Made by a program: the position numbers and the translations under genes. A stretch of 64,000 nucleotides of DNA from Nematostella vectensis (Eukaryota > Cnidaria > Anthozoa > Actiniaria > Edwardsiidae). Where the stretch lies: contig NC_064044.1 in assembly GCF_932526225.1 (NCBI RefSeq), positions 1,185,001 to 1,249,000 on the forward strand, written 5' to 3'. Position 1 is the stretch's first letter; every line of letters starts with the position of its first letter. Of this stretch, positions 1 to 11,100 are shown in pieces. Under the pieces are notes generated by a model. That model searched no databases. It saw nothing but the letters and a program-made list of their open reading frames with translations, and had not been told where the DNA came from.

Positions 1-28
1 GACTAACGTGGCATTGCTGAAAGGAATT

Positions 29-42
29 GTAATGAAAATTAC
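29..42. repeat. Short inverted repeat GTAAT-GAAA-ATTAC
   Basis: A 5-bp stem with a GAAA loop sits about 30 bp from the monomer start and is nearly invariant. A subset of copies (5463, 8737, 12008, 24577, 27852) reads ATCAC in the right arm, which breaks one pair. It resembles the GTTAC words of the neighbouring cluster and may be an outlying member. Confidence 0.5.
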
Positions 43-94
43 TTTTAATACTATTGGTATCGTAAACTATCCCAAGCAAAGTCACCATCGGACT

Positions 95-215
95 GGAGGT
101 TACATTCGGGTAAAGCTTCAGGGTTACATTCGGGAATTTGTTTTACTTGTGTAACCTCCAAAAGGTTACAATCGATAATTTTTTTTCCGAATGTAAATTC
201 CAAAAAGTAACATTA
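95..215. repeat. Cluster of six GTTACATTCGG-type words in alternating orientation
   Basis: In the first monomer the words are GGTTACATTCGGG (98-110, direct), GGTTACATTCGGG (122-134, direct), TGTAACCTCC (150-159, inverted), AGGTTACAATCGA (163-175, direct), CCGAATGTAA (187-196, inverted) and AGTAACATTA (206-215, direct). Spacing is irregular, about 18-28 bp. The cluster recurs in every monomer, usually with the same word order. It could be the remains of short-unit tandem expansion inside the founding monomer, or a multi-site binding region for a sequence-specific DNA-binding protein. No known box is matched. Confidence 0.75.
150..170. repeat. Perfect 8-bp inverted repeat with 5-nt loop (hairpin)
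   Basis: The arms TGTAACCT and AGGTTACA flank CCAAA. The hairpin is preserved in almost all copies (for example 2336-2356). A few lose one pair, such as the GGTTGC copies near 17636, 30198, 32932 and 52521, and the TAATCTCC copy near 62197. The first arm can also pair as TGTAACCTCC with GGAGGTTACA at 95-104, leaving a 45-nt loop, so two alternative folds share one arm. It lies about 80-160 bp upstream of the tRNA-like segment on the minus strand. Confidence 0.8.
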
Positions 216-460
216 AGACAAATAAAACAGTATACTCGGAAAAAAAGGTATATCAATCTATCGAGCGCTATGCTCTATGTTAGAATCTACTTAATCAAGT
301 TATCCAAGGCATCTAGTTAGTTCTTGTGTGCATAAAATATGTACATGATCCTGAACAAAGCATGAGCACATCAAAGATGCTGAGAGTACATAAAAATGTC
401 CCTATACCTTCTTTTTATGTCATGACACACCAAGAACAGTATAATTAAGTATCGATATTT

Positions 461-488
461 AGAAAAAAAAAATAAAGAAAAAAAAATA
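461..488. repeat. A-rich tract, (A)n-TAAAG-(A)n, length-variable
   Basis: This tract causes most of the monomer length variation (541-551 bp). Two main forms exist: A-run, TAAAG, A-run, TA; and A-run, TTAAGT, A-run. The second form recurs at fixed HOR positions (for example near 2110, 5386, 8650, 11930, 24490 and 27770). On the minus strand it is the T-run described as a candidate terminator. Confidence 0.85.
478..486 (-). terminator. T9 run directly after the tRNA-like 3' end (Pol III-type terminator)
   Basis: On the minus strand the tRNA-like segment ends GATAGCC, then TA, then nine T residues, followed after CTTTA by a second T run. Runs of four or more T are the usual Pol III stop signal. 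Position and strand fit the upstream B-box. Nearly all copies keep at least eight T. In a recurrent variant (for example near 2110-2124 and 5386-5402) the run is flush with the GCC. Poly-A tracts are common in satellites, so chance placement is possible. Confidence 0.5.
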
Positions 489-560
489 GGCTATCAGCGG
501 GAATCGAACCCGGTTCGCTGCGTTAGTAGTCAAGTGCCCGCAACGAAAGACTAACGTGGC
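489..560 (-). pseudogene. Degenerate tRNA-like segment, present once per monomer junction
   Basis: Read on the minus strand, 72 nt can be laid on a tRNA. Positions 8-9 are TA. A 4-bp D stem (GTCT/GGGC, two pairs being G-T) has an 8-nt loop lacking the GG pair. The anticodon-loop position reads CTACTAA (triplet ACT), but its stem pairs at only two of five positions. A 4-nt variable region follows. The T arm pairs at four of five positions around the conserved loop TTCGATT. The 3' acceptor strand is TGATAGC plus a C. The 5' acceptor strand GCCACGT matches it at only about three of seven positions, so this is not a normal functional tRNA gene. The segment recurs at (monomer start minus 60) to (start plus 11) throughout the array, with minor substitutions. 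It may be a tRNA pseudogene or a tRNA-derived SINE remnant captured in the founding monomer. No amino-acid identity is claimed. Confidence 0.6.
500..510 (-). promoter_or_regulatory. Pol III B-box (TFIIIC site) inside the tRNA-like segment
   Basis: The minus strand reads GGTTCGATTCC, an exact match to the consensus eukaryotic B-box GGTTCRANTCC. Most monomers keep it exactly. A minority carry GGTTCGTTTCC, GGTTCAATTCC or GGTTCTATTCC, and single copies have other changes. The A-box at the matching tRNA position (TAGTCTTTCGT) keeps only the TRGY start, so it is weak. The B-box is the TFIIIC-binding half of type 2 Pol III promoters. Actual binding is inferred, not shown. Confidence 0.65.
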
Positions 561-590
561 ATTGCTGAAAGGAATTGTAATGAAAATTAC

Positions 591-598
591 TTTTAATA
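591..598 (-). promoter_or_regulatory. TATA-like A/T element 31-38 bp upstream of the tRNA-like 5' end
   Basis: The minus strand reads TATTAAAA, ending 31 bp before the first tRNA-like base at 560. This distance is typical of TATA elements in Pol II and external-promoter Pol III genes. Copies of the right-hand subfamily read AATTAAAA instead. The surroundings are A+T-rich, so this is weak evidence without its context. Confidence 0.3.
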
Positions 599-2185
599 CT
601 ATTGGTATCGTAAACTATCCCAAGCAAAGTCACCATCGGACTGGAGGTTACATTCGGAAAAAGCTTCAGGGTTACATTCGGGAATTTGTTTTACGAGTGT
701 AACCTCCAAAAGGTTACAATCGATATTTTTTTTTCCGAATGTAAATTCCAAAAAGTAACATTAGGACAAATAAAACAGTATACTCGGAAAAAAAGGTATA
801 TCAATCTATCGAGCGCTATGCTCTACGTTAGAATCTACTTAATCAAGTTATCCAAGGAATCTAGTTAGTTCTTGTGTGCATAAAATATGTACAGGATCCT
901 GAACAAAGAATGAGCACATCAAAGATGCTGAGAGTACATAAAAATGTCCCTATACCTTCTTTTTATGTCATGACACACCAAGAACAGTATAATTAAGTAT
1001 CAATATTAAAAGAAAAAAAAAAAAAAAAAATAGGCTATCAGCGGGAAACGAACCCGGGTCGCTGCGTTAGTAGTCAAGTGCCTGCAACAAAAGACTAACG
1101 TGGCATTGCTGAAAGGAATTGTAATGAAAATTACTTTTAATACTATTAGTATCGTAAACTATCCCAAGCAAAGTCACCATCGGACTGGAGGTTACATTCG
1201 GGTAAAGCTTCAGGGTTACATTTGGGAATTTGTTTTACGAGTGTAACCTCCAAAAGGTTACAATCGATAATTTTTTTTTTCCGAATGTAAATTCCAAAAA
1301 GTAACTTTAGGAAAAATAAAACAGTATACTCGGAATAAAAGGTATATCAATCTATCGAGCGCTATGCTCTATGTTAGAATCTACTTAATCAAGTTATCCA
1401 AGGCATCTAGTTAGTTCTTGTGTGCATAAAATATGTACATGATCCTGAACAAAGCAAGAGCACATCAAAGATGCTGAGAGTACATAAAAATGTCCCTATA
1501 CCTTCTTTTTATGTCATGACACACCAAGAACAGTATAATTAAGTATCAATATTAAAAGAAAAAAATAAAGAAAAAAAAAATAGGCTATCAGCGGGAAACG
1601 AACCTGGGTCTCTGCGTTAGTAGTCAAGTGCCCGCAACGAAAGACTAACGTGGCATTGCTGAAAGGAATTGTAATGAAAATTACTTTTAATACTATTGGT
1701 ATCGTAAACTATCCCAAGCAAAGTCACCATCGGACTGGAGGTTACATTCGGGTAAAGCTTCAGGGTTACAATCGGGAATTTGTTTTACGAGTGTAACCTC
1801 CAAAAGGTTACAATCGATATTTTTTTTTCCGAATGTAACTTCCAAAAAGTAACATTAGGTAAAATAAAACAGTATACTCGGAAAAAAGGTATATCAATCT
1901 ATCGAGCGCTATGCTCTATGTTAGAATCTACTTAATCAAGTTATCCAAGGCATCTAGTTAGTTCTTGTGTGCATAAAATATGTACAGGATCCTGAACAAA
2001 GCATGAGCACATCAAAGATGCTGAGAGTACATAAAAATGTCCCTATACCTTCTTTTTATGTCATGACACACCAAGAACAGTATAATTAAGTATCGATATT
2101 TAAAAAAAAATTAAGTAAAAAAAAAGGCTATCAGCGGGAATCGAACCCGTGTCGCTGCGTTAGTAGTCAAGTGCCCGCAACGAAA

Positions 2186-5100
2186 GACTAACGTGGCACT
2201 GCTGAAGGGAATTGTAATGAAAATTACTTTTAATACTATTGGTATCGTAAACTATCCCAAGCAAAGTCACCATCGGACTGGAGGTTACATTCGGGAAAAG
2301 CTTCAGGGTTACATTCGGGAATTTGTTTTACGAGTGTAACCTCCAAAAGGTTACAATCGATAATTTTTTTTCCGAATGTAAATTCCAAAAAGTAACATTA
2401 GGAAAAATAAAACAGTATACTCGGAAAAAAAGGTATATCAATCTATCGAGCGCTATGCTCTATGTTAGAATCTACTTAATCAAGTTATCCAAGGAATCTA
2501 GTTAGTTCTTGTGTGCATAAAATATGTACATGATCCTGAACAAAGCATGAGCACATCAAAGATGCTGAGAGTACATAAAAATGTCCCTATACCTTCTTTT
2601 TATGTCATGACACACCAAGAACAGTATAATTAAGTATCAATATTAAAAGAAAAAAAAAAAGAAAAAAAAAAGGCTATCAGCGGGAAACGAACCCGGGTAG
2701 CTGCGTTAGTAGTCAAATGCCTGCAACAAAAGACTAACGTGGCATTGCTGAAAGGAATTGTAATGAAAATTACTTTTAATACTATTGGTATCGTAAACTA
2801 TCCCAAGCAAAGTCACCATCGGACTGGAGGTTACATTCGGGTAAAGCTTCAGGGTTACATTCGGGAATTTGTTTTACTTGTGTAACCTCCAAAAGGTTAC
2901 AATCGATAATTTTTTTTCCGAATGTAAATTCCAAAAAGTAACATTAAGACAAATAAAACAGTATACTCGGAAAAAAAGGTATATCAATCTATCGAGCGCT
3001 ATGCTCTATGTTAGAATCTACTTAATCAAGTTATCCAAGGCATCTAGTTAGTTCTTGTGTGCATAAAATATGTACATGATCCTGAACAAAGCATGAGCAC
3101 ATCAAAGATGCTGAGAGTACATAAAAATGTCCCTATACCTTCTTTTTATGTCATGACACACCAAGAACAGTATAATTAAGTATCGATATTTAAAAAAAAA
3201 AAAAATAAAGAAAAAAAAATAGGCTATCAGCGGGAATCGAACCCGGTTCGCTGCGTTAGTAGTCAAGTGCCCGCAACGAAAGACTAACGTGGCATTGCTG
3301 AAAGGAATTGTAATGAAAATTACTTTTAATACTATTGGTATCGTAAACTATCCCAAGCAAAGTCACCATCGGACTGGAGGTTACATTCGGAAAAAGATTC
3401 AGGGTTACATTCGGGAATTTGTTTTACGAGTGTAACCTCCAAAAGGTTACAATCGATATTTTTTTTTCCGAATGTAAATTCCAAAAAGTAACATTAGGAC
3501 AAATAAAACAGTATACTCGGAAAAAAAGGTATATCAATCTATCGAGCGCTATGCTCTATGTTAGAATCTACTTAATCAAGTTATCCAAAGCATCTAGTTA
3601 GTTCTTGTGTGCATAAAATATGTACATGATCCTGAACAAAGCATGAGCACATCAAAGATGCTGAGAGTACATAAAAATGTCCCTATACCTTCTTTTTATG
3701 TCATGACACACCAAGAACAGTATAATTAAGTATCGATATTTAAAAAAAAAATAAAGAAAAAAAATAGGCTATCAGCGGGAATTGAACCCGGTTCGCTGCG
3801 TTAGTAGTCAAGTGCCCGCAACGAAAGACTAACGTGGCATTGCTGAAAGGAATTGTAATGAAAATTACTTTTAATACTATTGGTATCGTAAACTATCCCA
3901 AGCAAAGTCACCATCGGACTGGAGGTTACATTCAGGTAAAGCTTCAGGGTTACAATCGGGAATTTGTTTTACGAGTGTAACCTCCAAAAGGTTACAATCG
4001 ATAATTTTTTTTCCGAATGTAAATTCCAAAAAGTAACATTAGGAAAAATAAAACAGTATACTAGGAAAAAAAAGGTATATCAATCTATCGAGCGCTATGC
4101 TCTATGTTAGAATCTACTTAATGAAGTTATCCAAGGAATCTAGTTAGTTCTTGTGTGCATAAAATATGTACAGGATCCTGAACAAAGCATGAGCACATCA
4201 AAGATGCTGAGAGGACATAAAAATGTCCCTATACCTTCTTTTTATGTCATGATACACCAAGAACAGTATAATTAAGTATCGATATTAAAAAAAAAAATAA
4301 AGAAAAAAAAATAGGCTATCAGCGGGAATCGAACCCGGGTAGCTGCGTTAGTAGTCAAGTGCCCGCAACGAAAGACTAACGTGGCATTGCTGAAGGGAAT
4401 TGTAATGAAAATTACTTTTAATACTATTGGTATCGTAAACTATCCCAAGCAAAGTCACCATCGGACTGGAGGTTACATTCGGGAAAAGCTTCAGGGTTAC
4501 ATTCGGGAATTTGTTTTACGAGTGTAACCTCCAAAAGGTTACAATCGATAATTTTTTTCCGAATGTAAATTCCAAAAAGTAACTTTAGGAAAAATAAAAC
4601 AGTATACTCGGAAAAAAAGGTATATCAATCTATCGAGCGCTATGCTCTATGTTAGAATCTACTTAATCAAGTTATCCAAGGAATCTAGTTAGTTCTTGTG
4701 TGCATAAAATATGTACAGGATCCTGAACAAAGCATGAGCACATCAAAGATGCTGAGAGGACATAAAAATGTCCCTATACCTTCTTTTTATGTCATGACAC
4801 ACCAAGAACAGTATAATAATGTATCGATATTAAAAAAAAAAATAAAGAAAAAAAAATAGGCTATCAGCGGGAATCGAACCCGGGTAGCTGCGTTAGTAGT
4901 CAAGTGCCCGCAACGAAAGACTAACGTGGCATTGCTGAAGGGAATTGTAATGAAAATTACTTTTAATACTATTGGTATCGTAAACTATCCCAAGCAAAGT
5001 CACCATCGGACTGGAGGTTACATTCGGGAAAAGCTTCAGGGTTACATTCGGGAATTTGTTTTACGAGTGTAACCTCCAAAAGGTTACAATCGATAATTTT

Positions 5101-8100
5101 TTTCCGAATGTAAATTCCAAAAAGTAACATTAGGAAAAATAAAACAGTATACTCGGAAAAAAAGGTATATCAATCTATCGAGCGTTATGCTCTATGTTAG
5201 AATCTACTTAATCAAGTTATCCAAGGAATCTAGTTAGTTCTTGTGTGCATAAAATATGTACAGGATCCTGAACAAAGCATGAGCACATCAAAGATGCTGA
5301 GAGTACATAAAAATGTCCCTATACCTTCTTTTTATGTCATGACTTACCAAGAACAGTATAATTAAGTATCGATATTTAAAAAAAAATTAAGTAAAAAAAA
5401 AAGGCTATCAGCGGGAATCGAACCCGGGTCGCTGCGTAAGTAGTCAAGTGCCCGCAACGAAAGACTAACGTGGCACTGCTGAAGGGAATTGTAATGAAAA
5501 TCACTTTTAATACTATTGGTATCGTAAACTATCCCAAGCAAAGTCACCATCGGACTGGAGGTTACATTCGGGAAAAGCTTCAGGGTTACATTCGGGAATT
5601 TGTTTTACGAGTGTAACCTCCAAAAGGTTACAATCGATAATTTTTTTTCCGAATGTAAATTCCAAAAAGTAACATTAGGAAAAATAAAACAGTATACTCG
5701 GAAAAAAAGGTATATCAATCTATCGAGCGCTATGCTCTATGTTAGAATCAACTTAATCAAGTTATCCAAGGAATCTAGTTAGTTCTTGTGTGCATAAAAT
5801 ATGTACATGATCCTGAACAAAGCATGAGCACATCAAAGATGCTGAGAGTACATAAAAATGTCCCTATACCTTCTTTTTATGTCATGACACACCAAGAACA
5901 GTATAATTAAGTATCAATATTAAAAGAAAAAAATAAAGAAAAAAAAAAGGCTATCAGCGGGAAACGAACCCGGGTAGCTGCGTTAGTAGTCAAATGCCTG
6001 CAACGAAAGACTAACGTGGCATTGCTGAAAGGAATTGTAATGAAAATTACTTTTAATACTATTGGTATCGTAAACTATCCCAAGCAAAGTCACCATCGGA
6101 CTGGAGGTTACATTCAGGTAAAGCTTCAGGGTTACAATCGGGAATTTGTTTTACGAGTGTAACCTCCAAAAGGTTACAATCGATAATTTTTTTTCCGAAT
6201 GTAAATTCCAAAAAGTAACATTAGGAAAAATAAAACAGTATACTAGGAAAAAAAAGGTATATCAATCTATCGAGCGCTATGCTCTATGTTAGAATCTACT
6301 TAATGAAGTTATCCAAGGAATCTAGTTAGTTCTTGTGTGCATAAAATATGTACAGGATCCTGAACAAAGCATGAGCACATCAAAGATGCTGAGAGGACAT
6401 AAAAATGTCCCTATACCTTCTTTTTATGTCATGACACACCAAGAACAGTATAATTAAGTATCGATATTAAAAAAAAAAAAAAAGAAAAAAAAATAGGCTA
6501 TCAGCGGGAATCGAACCCGGGTAGCTGCGTTAGTAGTCAAGTGCCCGCAACGAAAGACTAACGTGGCATTGCTGAAGGGAATTGTAATGAAAATTACTTT
6601 TAATACTATTGGTATCGTAAACTATCCCAAGCAAAGTCACCATCGGACTGGAGGTTACATTCGGGAAAAGCTTCAGGGTTACATTCGGGAATTTGTTTTA
6701 CGAGTGTAACCTCCAAAAGGTTACAATCGATAATTTTTTTCCGAATGTAAATTCCAAAAAGTAACATTAGGAAAAATAAAACAGTATACTCGGAAAAAAA
6801 GGTATATCAATCTATCGAGCGCTATGCTCTATGTTAGAATCTACTTAATCAAGTTATCCAAGGAATCTAGTTAGTTCTTGTGTGCATAAAATATGTACAG
6901 GATCCTGAACAAAGCATGAGCACATCAAAGATGCTGAGAGTACATAAAAATGTCCCTATACCTTCTTTTTATGTCATGACACACCAAGAACAGTATAATT
7001 AAGTATCAATATTAAAAGAAAAAAATAAAGAAAAAAAAAAGGCTATCAGCGGGAAACGAACCCGGGTAGCTGCGTTAGTAGTCAAATGCCTACAACGAAA
7101 GACTAACGTGGCATTGCTGAAAGGAATTGTAATGAAAATTACTTTTAATACTATTGGTATCGTAAACTATCCCAAGCAAAGTCACCATCGGACTGGAGGT
7201 TACATTCAGGTAAAGCTTCAGGGTTACAATCGGGAATTTGTTTTACGAGTGTAACCTCCAAAAGGTTACAATCGATAATTTTTTTTCCGAATGTAAATTC
7301 CAAAAAGTAACATTAGGAAAAATAAAACAGTATACTAGGAAAAAAAAGGTATATCAATCTACCGAGCGCTATGCTCTATGTTAGAATCTACTTAATGAAG
7401 TTATCCAAGGAATCTAGTTAGTTCTTGTGTGCATAAAATATGTACAGGATCCTGAACAAAGCATGAGCACATCAAAGATGCTGAGAGGACATAAAAATGT
7501 CCCTATACCTTCTTTTTATGTCATGACACACCAAGAACAGTATAATTAAGTATCGATATTAAAAAAAAAAATAAAGAAAAAAAAATAGGCTATCAGCGGG
7601 AATCGAACCCGGGTAGCTGCGTTAGTAGTCAAGTGCCCGCAACGAAAGACTAACGTGGCATTGCTGAAGGGAATTGTAATGAAAATTACTTTTAATACTA
7701 TTGGTATCGTAAACTATCCCAAGCAAAGTCACCATCGGACTGGAGGTTACATTCGGGAAAAGCTTCAGGGTTACATTCGGGAATTTGTTTTACGAGTGTA
7801 ACCTCCAAAAGGTTACAATCGATAATTTTTTTCCGAATGTAAATTCCAAAAAGTAACATTAGGAAAAATAAAACAGTATACTCGGAAAAAAAGGTATATC
7901 AATCTATCGAGCGCTATGCTCTATGTTAGAATCTACTTAATCAAGTTATCCAAGGAATCTAGTTAGTTCTTGTGTGCATAAAATATGTACAGGATCCTGA
8001 ACAAAGCATGAGCACATCAAAGATGCTGAGAGGACATAAAAATGTCCCTATACCTTCTTTTTATGTCATGACACACCAAGAACAGTATAAATAAGTATCG

Positions 8101-11100
8101 ATATTAAAAAAAAAAATAAAGAAAAAAAAATAGGCTATCAGCGGGAATCGAACCCGGGTAGCTGCGTTAGTAGTCAAGTGCCCGCAACGAAAGACTAACG
8201 TGGCATTGCTGAAGGGAATTGTAATGAAAATTACTTTTAATACTATTGGTATCGTAAACTATCCCAAGCAAAGTCACCATCGGACTGGAGGTTACATTCG
8301 GGAAAAGCTTCAGGGTTACATTCGGGAATTTGTTTTACGAGTGTAACCTCCAAAAGGTTACAATCGATAATTTTTTTCCGAATGTAAATTCCAAAAAGTA
8401 ACATTAGGAAAAATAAAACAGTATACTCGGAAAAAAAGGTATATCAATCTATCGAGCGCTATGCTCTATGTTAGAATCTACTTAATCAAGTTATCCAAGG
8501 AATCTAGTTAGTTCTTGTGTGCATAAAATATGTACAGGATCCTGAACAAAGCATGAGCACATCAAAGATGCTGAGAGTACATAAAAATGTCCCTATACCT
8601 TCTTTTTATGTCATGACTTACCAAGAACAGTATAATTAAGTATCGATATTTAAAAAAAAATTAAGTAAAAAAAAAAGGCTATCAGCGGGAATCGAACCCG
8701 GGTCGCTGCGTAAGTAGTCAAGTGCCCGCAACGAAAGACTAACGTGGCACTGCTGAAGGGAATTGTAATGAAAATCACTTTTAATACTATTGGTATCGTA
8801 AACTATCCCAAGCAAAGTCACCATCGGACTGGAGGTTACATTCGGGAAAAGCTTCAGGGTTACATTCGGGAATTTGTTTTACGAGTGTAACCTCCAAAAG
8901 GTTACAATCGATAATTTTTTTTCCGAATGTAAATTCCAAAAAGTAACATTAGGAAAAATAAAACAGTATACTCGGAAAAAAAGGTATATCAATCTATCGA
9001 GCGCTATGCTCTATGTTAGAATCAACTTAATCAAGTTATCCAAGGAATCTAGTTAGTTCTTGTGTGCATAAAATATGTACATGATCCTGAACAAAGCATG
9101 AGCACATCAAAGATGCTGAGAGTACATAAAAATGTCCCTATACCTTCTTTTTATGTCATGACACACCAAGAACAGTATAATTAAGTATCAATATTAAAAG
9201 AAAAAAATAAAGAAAAAAAAAAGGCTATCAGCGGGAAACGAACCCGGGTAGCTGCGTTAGTAGTCAAATGCCTGCAACGAAAGACTAACGTGGCATTGCT
9301 GAAAGGAATTGTAATGAAAATTACTTTTAATACTATTGGTATCGTAAACTATCCCAAGCAAAGTCACCATCGGACTGGAGGTTACATTCGGGTAAAGCTT
9401 CAGGGTTACATTCGGGAATTTGTTTTACGGGTGTAACCTCCAAAAGGTTACAATCGATAATTTTTTTTCCGAATGTAAATTCCAAAAAGTAACATTAGGA
9501 CAAATAAAACAGTATACTCGGAAAAAAAGGTATATCAATCTATCGAGCGCTATGCTCTATGTTAGAATCTACTTAATCAAGTTATCCAAGGCATCTAGTT
9601 AGTTCTTGTGTGCATAAAATATGTACATGATCCTGAACAAAGCATGAGCACATCAAAGATGCTGAGAGTACATAAAAATGTCCCTATACCTTCTTTTTAT
9701 GTCATGACACACCAAGAACAGTATAATTAAGTATCGATATTTAAAAAAAAAATAAAGAAAAAAAAATAGGCTATCAGCGGGAATCGAACCCGGTTCGCTG
9801 CGTTAGTAGTCAAGTGCCCGCAACGAAAGACTAACGTGGCATTGCTGAAAGGAATTGTAATGAAAATTACTTTTAATACTATTTGTATCGTAAACTATCC
9901 CAAGCAAAGTCACCATCGGACTGGAGGTTACATTCGGAAAAAGCTTCAGGGTTACATTCGGGAATTTGTTTTACGAGTGTAACCTCCAAAAGGTTACAAT
10001 CGATATTTTTTTTTCGAATGTAAATTCCAAAAAGTAACATTAGGAAAAATAAAACAGTATACTCGGAATAAAAGGTATATCAATCTATCGAGCGCTATGC
10101 TCTATGTTAGAATCTACTTAATCAAGTTATCCAAGGCATCTAGTTAGTTCTTGTGTGCATAAAATATGTACATGATCCTGAACAAAGCAAGAGCACATCA
10201 AAGATGCTGAGAGTACATAAAAATGTCCCTATACCTTCTTTTTATGTCATGAAACACCAAGAACAGTATAATTAAGTATCGATATTTAAAAAAAAAAAAG
10301 AAAAAAAAAGGCTATCAGCGGGAATAGAACCCGGGTCGCTGCGTTAGTAGTCAAGTGCCCGCAACGAAAGACTAACGTGGCATTGCTGAAGGGAATTGTA
10401 ATGAAAATTACTTTTAATACTATTGGTATCGTAAACTATGCCAAGCAAAGTCACCATCGGACTGGAGGTTACATTCGGGAAAAGCTTCAGGGTTACATTC
10501 GGGAATTTGTTTTACGAGTGTAACCTCCAAAAGGTTACAATCGATAATTTTTTTTCCGAATGTAAATTCCAAAAAGTAACATTAGGACAAATAAAACAGT
10601 ATACTCGGAAAAAAAGGTATATCTATCTATCGAGCGCTATGCTCTATGTTAGAATCTACTTAATCAAGTTATCCAAGGCATCTAGTTAGTTCTTGTGTGC
10701 ATAAAATATGTACATGATCCTGAACAAAGCATGAGCACATCAAAGATGCTGAGAGTACATAAAAATGTCCCTATACCTTCTTTTTATGTCATGACACAGC
10801 AAGAACAGTATAATTAAGTATCGATATTTAAAAAAAAAATAAAGAAAAAAAATAGGCTATCAGCGGGAATTGAACCCGGTTCGCTGCGTTAGTAGTCAAG
10901 TGCCCGCAACGAAAGACTAACGTGGCATTGCTGAAAGGAATTGTAATGAAAATTACTTTTAATACTATTGGTATCGTAAACTATCCCAAGCAAAGTCAAC
11001 ATCGGACTGGAGGTTACATTCAGGTAAAGCTTCAGGGTTACAATCGGGAATTTGTTTTACGAGTGTAACCTCCAAAAGGTTACAATCGATAATTTTTTTT

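Larger units (their letters stand above)
1..548 (+). repeat. Reference monomer (first copy) showing internal layout
   Basis: This copy serves as a coordinate key. The GTAAT/ATTAC inverted repeat is at 29-42. The GTTAC-word cluster is at 95-215 and includes the hairpin at 150-170. An A+T-rich middle carries a GAGC-GCTAT-GCTC short inverted repeat near 264-276. A non-coding spacer leads to the inverted-repeat remnant near 384-400, and the A-rich tract is at 461-488. The tRNA-like minus-strand segment starts at 489 and crosses into the next monomer, ending at 560. The same offsets apply to all other copies within a few bases. A HindIII site (AAGCTT) sits between the first two GTTAC words in nearly every copy, and many copies have GGATCC about 310 bp further on. 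None of these sites implies function. They predict a restriction ladder. Confidence 0.9.
1..3826. repeat. 5-monomer HOR stretch (~2.73 kb period), copy A
   Basis: Diagnostic variants recur five monomers apart: TTACTTGTG near 144 and 2875, ATTAAGAC near 212 and 2943, and the CATTCGGAAAAAG-type copies at 549 and 3282. Starts 1 and 2732 differ by 2731 bp; starts 549 and 3282 differ by 2733 bp. The monomers starting at 1-3282 match those starting at 19111-22393 at an offset of about 19.11 kb, including the private TTACATTTGGG and GAACCTGGGTCTC variants. Confidence 0.75.

Noticed and set aside
138-320. Recurrent 60-codon open frame (MFYECNLQKVTID-type) in many monomers
   Set aside because: It begins at a TTG rather than ATG and exists only because the repeat is repeated. 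Neighbouring copies lose it by T-run length changes, and it has no domain, signal or conserved-codon pattern.
526-548. CENP-B box-like sequence (minus strand TTCGTTGCGGGCA)
   Set aside because: It resembles TTCGTTGGAAACGGGA only if four bases are removed. The essential spacing between TTCG, A and CGGG is not met.
489-560. Functional nuclear tRNA gene
   Set aside because: The acceptor stem pairs at only about three of seven positions, the anticodon stem is largely unpaired and the D-loop GG is missing. No alternative 5' half (GCTATCA) is seen upstream to suggest an intron-containing gene.
5362-5550. Minus-strand 62-codon open frame (also at 8636, 24476 and 27751) spanning the tRNA-like segment
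   Set aside because: It is present only in one HOR slot where A-run length keeps the frame open. It reads through the tRNA-like segment and poly-T, so it is a by-product of the repeat.
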